From: JBBSEZ01 sp038239195
GTDB taxonomy: Bacteria; Planctomycetota; Planctomycetia; Gemmatales; Gemmataceae
DNA length: 16,032 nt
Direction: 5' to 3'
Assembly: GCA_038239195.1 (NCBI GenBank)
Contig: JBBSEZ010000224.1
Location: 1 to 16,032, forward strand
In this document: positions 1-6,273 of the stretch, in pieces
How positions within the stretch are numbered: position 1 is the stretch's first letter
Layout of the letters: every line of letters begins with the position of its first letter
Translations under genes and position numbers: made by a program
Notes under the pieces: model-generated
The model's database searches: none
What the model saw: the letters and a program-made list of their open reading frames with translations, nothing else
What the model was told of the DNA's origin: nothing

Positions 1-1
1 C

Positions 2-154
2 GTCATGGTCAGCCACGACCTCGATTCGCTGGCGCGCGTGTGCAACCGGGCCGTGTGGATGGACCACGGGCAGGTGTTGCGGGCAGGGCCCGTCAACGAG
101 GTCGTGGACGCCTACAAGGACTCGGTCGTCCGGGGGGCCGCTCGGGTGGCCTGA
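2..154 (+). CDS. Polysaccharide ABC transporter ATP-binding protein, C-terminal fragment
   Basis: Only the last 50 codons are inside the window; the gene enters from the left edge in frame 2. The visible part begins VMVSHDLDSLARVCNRAVWM, which is the switch (H-loop) histidine region of an ABC ATPase. It continues with the usual 'DHGQVLRAGPVNEVVDAYK' tail, where a short beta hairpin is followed by the 'G-x-x-x-E-V-V-x-x-Y' helix. This pattern, with VCNRAVWM after the SHD, is typical of the Wzt/TagH/KpsT-like ATPases that drive export of lipid-linked O-antigen or capsule chains. The Walker A, Walker B and signature motifs lie outside the window. There is no C-terminal carbohydrate-binding extension, so it is a short-form ATPase. 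It is convergent with the next gene and leaves a 42-bp gap. The family is fairly sure from the H-loop context; the exported substrate is inferred from the glycosyltransferase neighbours. Confidence 0.8.
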   Translation, partial: VMVSHDLDSLARVCNRAVWMDHGQVLRAGPVNEVVDAYKDSVVRGAARVA

Positions 155-196
155 CTCCCAGGGAGGAAGACCGCGTCGGCGCCCGCGACGTACCCG

Positions 197-2524
197 TCAT
201 CCCGCGTCCTGCTCGGCAAACAGGTTGGTGTCCTGGACGAGGAAGGAAACCTTGCGGCGGCCTTTCGTCACCGCGTAGCCGGAGAACTTCAGCACCACGC
301 GCTTGCCTTCTCCCGCCGCGACGCTCGGCAGAGTGACGGTTTCGAGCGCGTTGCCGTGCAACTTGAATCGGTGCGAGCCCTCGCCCGAAATCGTGACGAC
401 CAGGTCCATGTCCACGGGGGCGATGCCGCTCAGGTAGAGCGGTTCGTCCGCGGGGCGGTCCTTCAACCAGATCGAGGCGACCGGGGCCAGCCAGTTGTCG
501 CCGCCGAAGCCAACGACTGCTCGCTTCCACTTCTTGAACAGTTTCTCCGCCCCACGAGTGATCTTCGCGACCAGGCGCGGAATGGGGCGGTACTTGCCGT
601 TGGCAACCAGGTGGTGCAAGGAAGCCATGGTCTCTTCGAAATGCGGCAGTCGCGCCAGGTGCCGCAGGAGCCACTTTTCCTCGCACAGGTGGTGCCACAG
701 CCCACGGAAATACACGGGGTGCGCGAAGTCGGCGCGCTCCAGACAGGTCTGGATGATTTCGCGATAGACCGGAACGCGGAACGCCAGCGTCTTCGTGTCG
801 GGATACCACCGCGAACAGGCGAGCGGCTGGTGCCAGTGCTCGATTCGCCCTCCGGCCCGGGCGATCCGCAGCCAGTAGTCGTAGTCCATGGCGAAGCGCC
901 GGCGCTCCTCGAACGGGCCGACCCGCCGGGCGATCGACGCTCTCCAGAACGCGGCCGGCTGACAGATGCAGCAGTCCCGCAACAGGCGCGGCAACGCGTA
1001 ATCCGCCGTGGCGTACTGGGAGATGCGGTTGTCCTGCTCGTCGATGTACCAGCCCTGCCCGTACACGAGGTCGCACTGCGGGCGGTGCAGAAGATAATCG
1101 ACGACCTTCTCGACCGCGCCGGGCAGCAGCACGTCGTCGGAGTTCAGGTAGGCGAGGACCTCGCCGCGCGCCTGAGCAAGGCCCTTGTTGATGGCGTGCG
1201 TTTGGCCGCGGTCGCGCTCCGACACCCACGGAAACCGAGTGCCGTAGGACTCGAGGATGGCCACCGAATCGTCCGTCGAGCCGCCGTCCACGACGCGGTA
1301 GTCGATGTGCGGGTACGATTGAGAAAGGACGCTTTCGATGGTCCGGCGCAGGAACCGGCCCTGATTGTACGAGGGCGTGACGATGGAGACGACGGGAAGC
1401 GTTGTCCCGCGCGGCGTGGCGAATACGGTCACAGGCGCGTCGGCGGGAGCTTCCGCCACCCGCTTCAGGGCGGCGTGGAGGTTGAGGGCAGACGGTTCCC
1501 AGGAGTAGAGCGCCAGGCGGCGACGACCTCGCTCGGCGAGGTCGGCCCGCAACGCCGAGCTCTGGCAGATGCGCTCCATCAACCGACTCATCGCCTCGAC
1601 GTCGGTCGGGTCGCACGGGAGGACGGCCTCGCCGCCCACCTCGGCCAGGCCGGTCGTGTTGCTGCATAGGACGGGGGCCCCGGCGTCGAACGCCTCCAGC
1701 AAGGGCAGGCCGAAGCCCTCGTACAACGAGAAGAAGACGAGCGCCTTCGTCCGGAGGAACAGGCGGCGCAGCACGGGCGGGCGGACGAAGCCGAGATGGC
1801 GGATCGGCAGCGTCGGATGACGGCGAGCCAGCGCCTCCCATCCGTCGGGACGTCCGGTGAAGACGAGCTCTGTCGTTTGCCCCACGCGTGCCTGGAACCG
1901 CGCGAACGCCTCCAGAACGCGGGCGTGGTTCTTGTGCGGCGACAGGTTGGCCGGACAAAGGAAGAAGTCTCCTTTCGGGAAGTTCGCGCGTTCCGCGGGC
2001 GTCAACTGCTCGGGATCGCCCTGCTCGGTCGGCAGCGCCGGGCTCATGAGAAAGACGTCGGTGCAGCGCGTGCAGGGCTGGTCGAGGAGGGCCCGCCGCA
2101 CAAACTCGGAAACGGTCCCGATCGCGCCCGCCCCGAGGAGCGCCAGGCTGAAGGCGGCGCGCCGAGCCGGCAGCGTCGCCACGGGGAAGGGCCCCGGCAA
2201 ATGCTCGTGTCGAAGGTCGGGGACGAGAAAAACTTGCTTGGGCAACGGCACGGCGAGCTCGGCCTCGTCGGGAGCGCCGCGAAAAAGGACGTCGAGGCGC
2301 TGGTCGGCCGCCACGCGGCCCAGTTGCGCGTAATACCCCTCTAGCGGAAGCGTCAGCACGTTGCCCCGCGCCGGTGGCTCGAGCAGGCCGCGGTTGAACG
2401 CGGTACAGAAGACGACGTAGTCGTCCTCTGGATGGAGAACGAAGAGGCGCTCCAGTGCGCCTTTGAGCAGCACGGAAAGCCCGTCCCCAGGTGCCGCGTG
2501 GCGCAGATCGATCCCGATTTTCAT
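197..2524 (-). CDS. Bifunctional GT4-GT2 glycosyltransferase fusion
   Basis: The 775-residue product holds two glycosyltransferases in one chain. Residues 1-355 are a GT-B fold GT4 module: it starts MKIGIDLRHA, has TVSEF at 137-141 and CPANLSPHKNH at 190-200, and carries the E-x7-E pair E269/E277 in YEGFGLPLLE. Residues 377-600 are a GT-A fold GT2 module with VSIVTPSYNQG at 379-389, DGGSTDDS at 413-420, the metal-binding NSDD at 461-464 and the acceptor-side QPAAFWR at 522-528. Residues 675-775 form a beta-rich tail without membrane segments. All catalytic motifs are intact, so both activities are plausible and would add two successive sugars in the cytoplasm. I chose the ATG at 2524 over an in-frame upstream start at 2587 because the protein then begins with the canonical first beta strand and a GGTGGGG ribosome-binding sequence lies just upstream. 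Acceptor and donor sugars cannot be told. Confidence 0.9.
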   Translation of the reverse strand: MKIGIDLRHAAPGDGLSVLLKGALERLFVLHPEDDYVVFCTAFNRGLLEPPARGNVLTLPLEGYYAQLGRVAADQRLDVLFRGAPDEAELAVPLPKQVFLVPDLRHEHLPGPFPVATLPARRAAFSLALLGAGAIGTVSEFVRRALLDQPCTRCTDVFLMSPALPTEQGDPEQLTPAERANFPKGDFFLCPANLSPHKNHARVLEAFARFQARVGQTTELVFTGRPDGWEALARRHPTLPIRHLGFVRPPVLRRLFLRTKALVFFSLYEGFGLPLLEAFDAGAPVLCSNTTGLAEVGGEAVLPCDPTDVEAMSRLMERICQSSALRADLAERGRRRLALYSWEPSALNLHAALKRVAEAPADAPVTVFATPRGTTLPVVSIVTPSYNQGRFLRRTIESVLSQSYPHIDYRVVDGGSTDDSVAILESYGTRFPWVSERDRGQTHAINKGLAQARGEVLAYLNSDDVLLPGAVEKVVDYLLHRPQCDLVYGQGWYIDEQDNRISQYATADYALPRLLRDCCICQPAAFWRASIARRVGPFEERRRFAMDYDYWLRIARAGGRIEHWHQPLACSRWYPDTKTLAFRVPVYREIIQTCLERADFAHPVYFRGLWHHLCEEKWLLRHLARLPHFEETMASLHHLVANGKYRPIPRLVAKITRGAEKLFKKWKRAVVGFGGDNWLAPVASIWLKDRPADEPLYLSGIAPVDMDLVVTISGEGSHRFKLHGNALETVTLPSVAAGEGKRVVLKFSGYAVTKGRRKVSFLVQDTNLFAEQDAG

Positions 2525-2574
2525 GCGATCCCCACCGAACAAGGGGCCCTGCACGCCAGCGAAAAACGCTGGGA

Positions 2575-2604
2575 CTATTACGCCCATACCGATGCTGGGG
2601 TCAA
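2575..2604 (-). promoter_or_regulatory. Possible promoter of the GT4-GT2 gene
   Basis: Read on the minus strand, TTGACC (2604-2599) resembles a -35 box and is followed after 18 bp by TAATAG (2580-2575), a poor -10 box. The predicted transcript would begin near 2568 and have a leader of about 45 nt. That leader holds a perfect hairpin, CCAGCG-AAAAA-CGCTGG (2556-2572), close to the predicted 5' end. The -35 match is 5 of 6 but the -10 match is only about 3 of 6, so this is a weak call. Confidence 0.25.
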
Positions 2605-2649
2605 GACGAGCTCGCCATCGGCCGGGGCCTCGCCGAAGTGTGATTGACT

Positions 2650-2746
2650 GCCTCGCCTACAGGGGGTAAGTAGGGCAGGCCTGTGTTCCTGGTCACCCTG
2701 GAACCGATCGCTTGCACGTGCGGGGCAAGGATTGCCACCCTTGCCC
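2650..2746. other. Two hairpins in the divergent intergenic region
   Basis: Between the divergently transcribed genes starting at 2524 and 2785 there are two dyads. The first is imperfect: arms 2650-2660 and 2670-2680 pair as GCCT and CCTAC with their complements around a 2x2 mismatch. The second is a perfect 8-bp stem, GGGCAAGG (2723-2730) with CCTTGCCC (2739-2746), and an 8-nt loop. The second lies 39 bp before the methyltransferase start and would fold in its leader. No T-tract follows either, so they are not classical terminators. Their role is unknown. Confidence 0.4.
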
Positions 2747-2784
2747 GGGGCCTCGTTTATTCGTGGGCAAAGGAGAGGTGAGGA

Positions 2785-3678
2785 ATGCAGCTAAACTTCC
2801 TGCGGCGCCGATCCCGCCGAGCCCCGGAGCCCGTGGCCCCCGTGGTGCCCGTGGCCCCCCCAGCCCCCGTGGCCCCGGTTGACCCCGAGGAACATGCCCG
2901 GGTCAAGGCGCTGGCCGATTCCCTCCAGACCTGGTGGCACTCCATCGACTTTGGTCAAGGGGTGGTGACGTCCGGCCACAAGTCCCGCGAGGTGGTCCTG
3001 GCCGAGTTGGCCAGTTTCCGCCTGCCCGACCTGCACGGCAAGAGCGTGCTCGACATTGGCGCCTGGGACGGGGGCTATTCCTTCGAGGCCGAGCGCCTCG
3101 GGGCGGCCCGGGTGGTGGCCCTGGATCATTACGTCTGGTCGCTGGACTTGCTGAAGACAGGCGAGTACTGGACCAAGTTCTCCAAGAGTGACCGGCCGGT
3201 GCCCGAGTGGCACACCATGCCCGACTTCTGGTTCCCCGAGACCCTGCCGGGCAAGAAGGGGATCGACACGGCCCGGCAAGCTCTGAACAGCAAGGTCGAG
3301 CCCGTCGTCGCGGACTTCCAGACGGTCGATCTCGACGCGCTGGGCGCGTTCGACGTGGTGCTCTACCTGGGCGTCCTCTACCACATGCGCGACCCGCTGG
3401 GCTGCCTCCAGCGCGTGGCCAAGGCGACGCGCGAACTGGCCGTCGTCGAGACGGCCGGGATCTTCGTGCCGGGGATGGAGCAGCACGCCCTGTGCGAGTT
3501 CTATCCGACGAACGAACTGGGCAACGACCCGACCAACTGGTGGGCCCCCAACGCCAAGGCGCTGGAGGGGCTGTGCCTGGCGGCCGGCTTCCGCAAGGCC
3601 CAGGTGCTGACGGGCCCTCCCCAGGGCGCCCCTGGCCAGCGCCTTCATTGCCGGTACGTCGCCCAGGCCTGGAAGTAA
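2785..3678 (+). CDS. Class I SAM-dependent methyltransferase, CmoB-like (DUF1698/Methyltransf_9 type)
   Basis: The 297-residue product is a Rossmann-fold methyltransferase. SAM-binding motif I is VLDIGAWDGGYSFEAERLGA at 88-107, an acidic strand end follows in VALDHY (111-116), and LGVLYHMRDPL at 195-205 is the hallmark seen in the CmoB/DUF1698 group. The lead-in WWHSIDFGQGVVTSGHKS (50-67) and the late WWAPNAKALEGLCLAAGF stretch (252-269) also match that group. True CmoB acts on tRNA wobble uridine with carboxy-SAM, but this version sits among glycan genes and is more likely one of the many relatives that methylate small molecules or sugars; that is inference. Residues 15-34 are a Pro/Val/Ala repeat of low complexity, absent from ordinary family members. 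The ATG at 2785 follows a purine-rich GGAGAGGTGAGGA ribosome-binding stretch. The gene stands alone on its strand, divergent from the GT4-GT2 gene and convergent with the next operon. Confidence 0.85.
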   Translation: MQLNFLRRRSRRAPEPVAPVVPVAPPAPVAPVDPEEHARVKALADSLQTWWHSIDFGQGVVTSGHKSREVVLAELASFRLPDLHGKSVLDIGAWDGGYSFEAERLGAARVVALDHYVWSLDLLKTGEYWTKFSKSDRPVPEWHTMPDFWFPETLPGKKGIDTARQALNSKVEPVVADFQTVDLDALGAFDVVLYLGVLYHMRDPLGCLQRVAKATRELAVVETAGIFVPGMEQHALCEFYPTNELGNDPTNWWAPNAKALEGLCLAAGFRKAQVLTGPPQGAPGQRLHCRYVAQAWK

Positions 3679-3701
3679 GGGGACCGGCAGGGCTCGGTTT
3701 G

Positions 3702-3755
3702 CTGTAGGACGGCTCTCCTGAGCCGTCCAGACGGCTCGGGAGAGCTGTCCTACAG
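3702..3755. repeat. 54-bp nested palindrome at convergent junction
   Basis: Two 27-nt arms (3702-3728 and 3729-3755) are reverse complements at 24 of 27 positions with no spacer. Each arm is itself a hairpin: the left holds GGACGGCTC-TCCT-GAGCCGTCC with a perfect 9-bp stem, and the right holds GACGGCTC-GGGA-GAGCTGTC with one G-U pair. It can therefore fold as one long cruciform stem or as two tandem hairpins. It lies between the stop codons of two convergent genes, where a bidirectional terminator would be useful, but there is no T-tract. It looks like a dispersed REP-type palindrome; I associate similar sequences with planctomycete genomes, from memory and unverified. Confidence 0.75.
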
Positions 3756-3769
3756 GGATGCTTTTTCCT

Positions 3770-3820
3770 GCCGGCCCCCAACGGTCACCCTGCAAGCCCC
3801 AGGCGACCGTTGGGGCCGGC
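3770..3820. repeat. Inverted repeat overlapping the 3' end of the GT4 gene
   Basis: The left arm, GCCGGCCCCCAACGGTC (3770-3786), pairs with the right arm, GACCGTTGGGGCCGGC (3805-3820), over 16 bp with one bulged C and an 18-nt loop. The minus-strand stop codon (3785-3787) and the last 11 sense codons of the GT4 gene lie within it. No T-tract follows on the minus strand (the next bases read AGGAAAAAGC), so a classical intrinsic terminator is unlikely. It could still act as an mRNA 3'-end stabiliser, or it may be a palindromic repeat that replaced the original gene end. Confidence 0.75.
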
Positions 3821-5266
3821 TACCAGCGGATGCGCCTGTCTCACTTCCTCGGTCAAGATGGCCCCCACAGCGCCGGCACAATCCGCCCACGAGGTTTTTC
3901 GGTAGCGCTGCCGAATCTGCGCCTCGCGCCCAAGCCGATAGGCTTCGTCGAACAACGCCCTCTCGACCAGGGCCTTGCAGGCAGCAAAATCGCACGGGTC
4001 GTGATAGTCGATCAGGTCGCCCGCGATTTCCGGAATGGACGAGCGATCGCTGGCGATGCAATACTTGCCGTGCGCCAGGCTCTCGCAGACGGGCAGCCCC
4101 CAACCCTCGTAATGGGAGGGATAGAGGGTGAACAGGCAATTGCGGTACAGCCAGTTCAGCTCCCCATCGTGCAGGTTTTTCAACAGCACGATCTTCCCCT
4201 GGACCAGCGGATCGTCGCGGAGTTGATCCTGGAGATCGTTACACAGCCACCCGCCTCGACCAGCGATCACCAGGGGCGGCGCTGCCGGGCCGCGTTCCTC
4301 GATCAGCCTTCGCCAGACCTGATAGACGAGCGCATGGTTCTTGCGAACCTCCACGGTACCAACAGTCAGGACGAACGGGGTTGGTGCTCCTCCCCCGCCC
4401 AGCACTTTGACAGGCGGCGTCACCGGGCAGTGGGTCGGCAGCGTGTCGCCCAGGCGGACCACCTCGATGGGCGGAGGCGAAATCTGGTTGTCCTCGGCGA
4501 ACGCCCGGAGGTCGCGTCGAGAGGCCTCGGAGATCGTGAGGAAGCGGTCGGCCAGGCCGAGGAGGCGCTCCAGCCAGGCCCGGAACTTCGGCGGGAAGAA
4601 CGCAGGGAAGAACTGCGGGAATCGGTGCGGAATCGCGTCGTAGACGAGGGGGACCAGCCGCAGCCCGACCCGCCGGCGCCACTCCTCCACCACGTCGAGA
4701 TAGGATCGGTCTTCCCAACTGCCGCCCGGCGACAGGAGCACGTCGCCGGGCGCGAACGTCACCTCGAAGGGGCACTGCGCCCCGGTCAGGAGAGAGCGCA
4801 CCTGGGCCAGCAACTGCTGGGCTGACCTCGCCAGGAGGCGGACCGTCCCCACCCCGACCCGGGCCACGTACCTGCCCAGATGCACCAGGCCCAGGCCGAC
4901 CTCCACGACGTCCGGCTCTAGGTCCGCGGGCAACCGAGAAACGCAGGCGCGCAGAGCGGCCCTGACCCGGGCCTTCCAGGAAGGGGCCCCTGCGCGGGCA
5001 ACAGGGGAGGGAGGCCGTTCCAGCAGAGCGAGGACCTCGGCGGAAGAGACCTCGAAGAACGCCTTGCGTGCCTGGTCGAACCGGCACAGGCGCACGGGCT
5101 GGTGCTGCGTCAGCCATTCGTGGAGCAGGCAGGAGATGGTCCGGGCGATGCCGGTACACTGGCCGCGCCAGTGGAGCAGCGTGGTCGCTTCCACCCAGAT
5201 TTGGCCCGAGGGGCCCGGCTGCTGGGCAGACAACCGGCCTGGTGCGGAGATAGAGGGGAGTGGCAC
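3785..5266 (-). CDS. GT4 family glycosyltransferase
   Basis: The 493-residue product is a GT-B fold enzyme of the GT4 type. The N-terminus has IWVEATTLLHWRGQCTGIAR (23-42), the 'Gly-Ile-x-Arg' sugar-acceptor loop common in capsule and O-antigen transferases. Later motifs are LVYDAIPHRFP (207-217), LTISEASRRDL (243-253), TVGTVEVRKNH at 301-311 for nucleotide-sugar binding, and E387/E395 of the E-x7-E pair in YEGWGLPVCE. It should transfer a sugar from an NDP- or GDP-sugar to a lipid-linked glycan in the cytoplasm. The chosen start is a GTG at 5266, preceded by AAAGGG at 7-nt spacing; the alternative GTG at residue 25 would fall inside the first beta strand. It is the last gene of the three-gene operon, 33 bp after the GT2 gene. 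Its C-terminal residues are encoded by an inverted repeat, so the original end may have been altered. Confidence 0.9.
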   Translation of the reverse strand: MPLPSISAPGRLSAQQPGPSGQIWVEATTLLHWRGQCTGIARTISCLLHEWLTQHQPVRLCRFDQARKAFFEVSSAEVLALLERPPSPVARAGAPSWKARVRAALRACVSRLPADLEPDVVEVGLGLVHLGRYVARVGVGTVRLLARSAQQLLAQVRSLLTGAQCPFEVTFAPGDVLLSPGGSWEDRSYLDVVEEWRRRVGLRLVPLVYDAIPHRFPQFFPAFFPPKFRAWLERLLGLADRFLTISEASRRDLRAFAEDNQISPPPIEVVRLGDTLPTHCPVTPPVKVLGGGGAPTPFVLTVGTVEVRKNHALVYQVWRRLIEERGPAAPPLVIAGRGGWLCNDLQDQLRDDPLVQGKIVLLKNLHDGELNWLYRNCLFTLYPSHYEGWGLPVCESLAHGKYCIASDRSSIPEIAGDLIDYHDPCDFAACKALVERALFDEAYRLGREAQIRQRYRKTSWADCAGAVGAILTEEVRQAHPLVAGPNGRLGLAG

Positions 5267-5299
5267 GGGAAAGCCCTTTGGGGAACGAGATCGGCCCGG

Positions 5300-6268
5300 T
5301 CAAGCAGCCCGGCGCGGTTGCGTCAGCACGCGCTTCAAGCTCCGCGCCCGCTGGAGGAACGCGCGCTTCCAGCCCATCGCCCCCTGGAGGAAGCGGTACG
5401 TGCCGGGGACGTAGCCCATGAGGTAGAAGAGCACCAGCGAGCGAAGCACGTAGCGCTTCGGGCAGTAGCGCGTATGGATGGCCACGAGGGGCCGCCAGAA
5501 CCACCCCGATCGCCGGGAGAGCAGGTTCTTGTTGGTGCTGGTGTTCTGGGTGTCGTTCCAGACCAGCGCGTCCAACTCGACCAAAACCTGGTAGCCTTGT
5601 CGCCCGGCGCGCATCGCGAACTCGGTGTCGCCGTGATATTGCGGACACCAGCGCTCGTCGTACAGGCCGAGTTCGCGATAGCACTCCGCCGGCACCAGCG
5701 TGCCGCAGCCGGTCAGCATCTCCACCGGGTGGGGGCTCTTCAACAGGGGGATGACTTCTTCTTCGCTGCCGCCGTGGTAACCGCACTGGAGAATGACGCC
5801 GGTGGACCAGTTGGAGTAGGCGCCGATGGACCAGATCGTCTGCGGGCGGTCGAGGAAGTTGATGCGGGCGCCGACGATGCAGCGGGGATGATCCAGGGCG
5901 GTCGCCACCATGTTGCTCAAAAAGTCGGGCGCCACGAGAGTGTCGTTGTTGATGGTGAGTACGTAATCGTATCCTGCCTGGAGGGCGTAGCGGACGCCCT
6001 TGTTGGTCCCGCCGGACCACCAGAGGTTTCCATCCCCTTCCAGCCGGACGACCTGGGGGTAGTCCCGGGCCAGCGCCTCGCCGGTGCCGTCGCGCGAGCC
6101 GTCATCGACGAGGACCATGGTGTAATTCGGGTAGTCCACCTGCCGGAACGACTCGAGAAAGCGCAGCGTCAGGGGCAGTTTGTTGTGGACCGGGACGACG
6201 ACGGCGACCCGCGGGCAGCGATCCTGGCTTACCGCCTCGCTCGATTCCGTCGGACGGGGGGGCCCCAT
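5300..6268 (-). CDS. GT2 family glycosyltransferase, rhamnosyltransferase-like
   Basis: The 322-residue product is a compact GT-A enzyme with all GT2 landmarks. These are VAVVVPVHNK at 21-30, VDDGSRDGT at 54-62, NLWWSGGTNKG at 81-91, the metal-binding NNDT at 107-110, TGCGTLVP at 186-193 and GDTEFAMR at 213-220 with the likely catalytic base region. The NLWWSGG and NNDT combination is typical of the WbbL/RfbN-like rhamnosyltransferases, which use dTDP-rhamnose, although related enzymes use other sugars. The C-terminus (270-310) has a hydrophobic, basic helix that probably touches the membrane. The ATG at 6268 follows GAGGTAAGTACC; this Shine-Dalgarno sequence overlaps the TAA of the preceding gene, 5 nt away, so the two are very likely translationally coupled. 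The frame stays open far upstream (to 8212), but only as an antisense-like shadow of the previous gene. Confidence 0.92.
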   Translation of the reverse strand: MGPPRPTESSEAVSQDRCPRVAVVVPVHNKLPLTLRFLESFRQVDYPNYTMVLVDDGSRDGTGEALARDYPQVVRLEGDGNLWWSGGTNKGVRYALQAGYDYVLTINNDTLVAPDFLSNMVATALDHPRCIVGARINFLDRPQTIWSIGAYSNWSTGVILQCGYHGGSEEEVIPLLKSPHPVEMLTGCGTLVPAECYRELGLYDERWCPQYHGDTEFAMRAGRQGYQVLVELDALVWNDTQNTSTNKNLLSRRSGWFWRPLVAIHTRYCPKRYVLRSLVLFYLMGYVPGTYRFLQGAMGWKRAFLQRARSLKRVLTQPRRAA

Positions 6269-6273
6269 GGTAC

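Noticed and set aside
356..1669. 437-codon plus-strand frame opposite the GT4-GT2 gene
   Set aside because: Antisense shadow; no motif, and the minus strand carries complete catalytic motifs.
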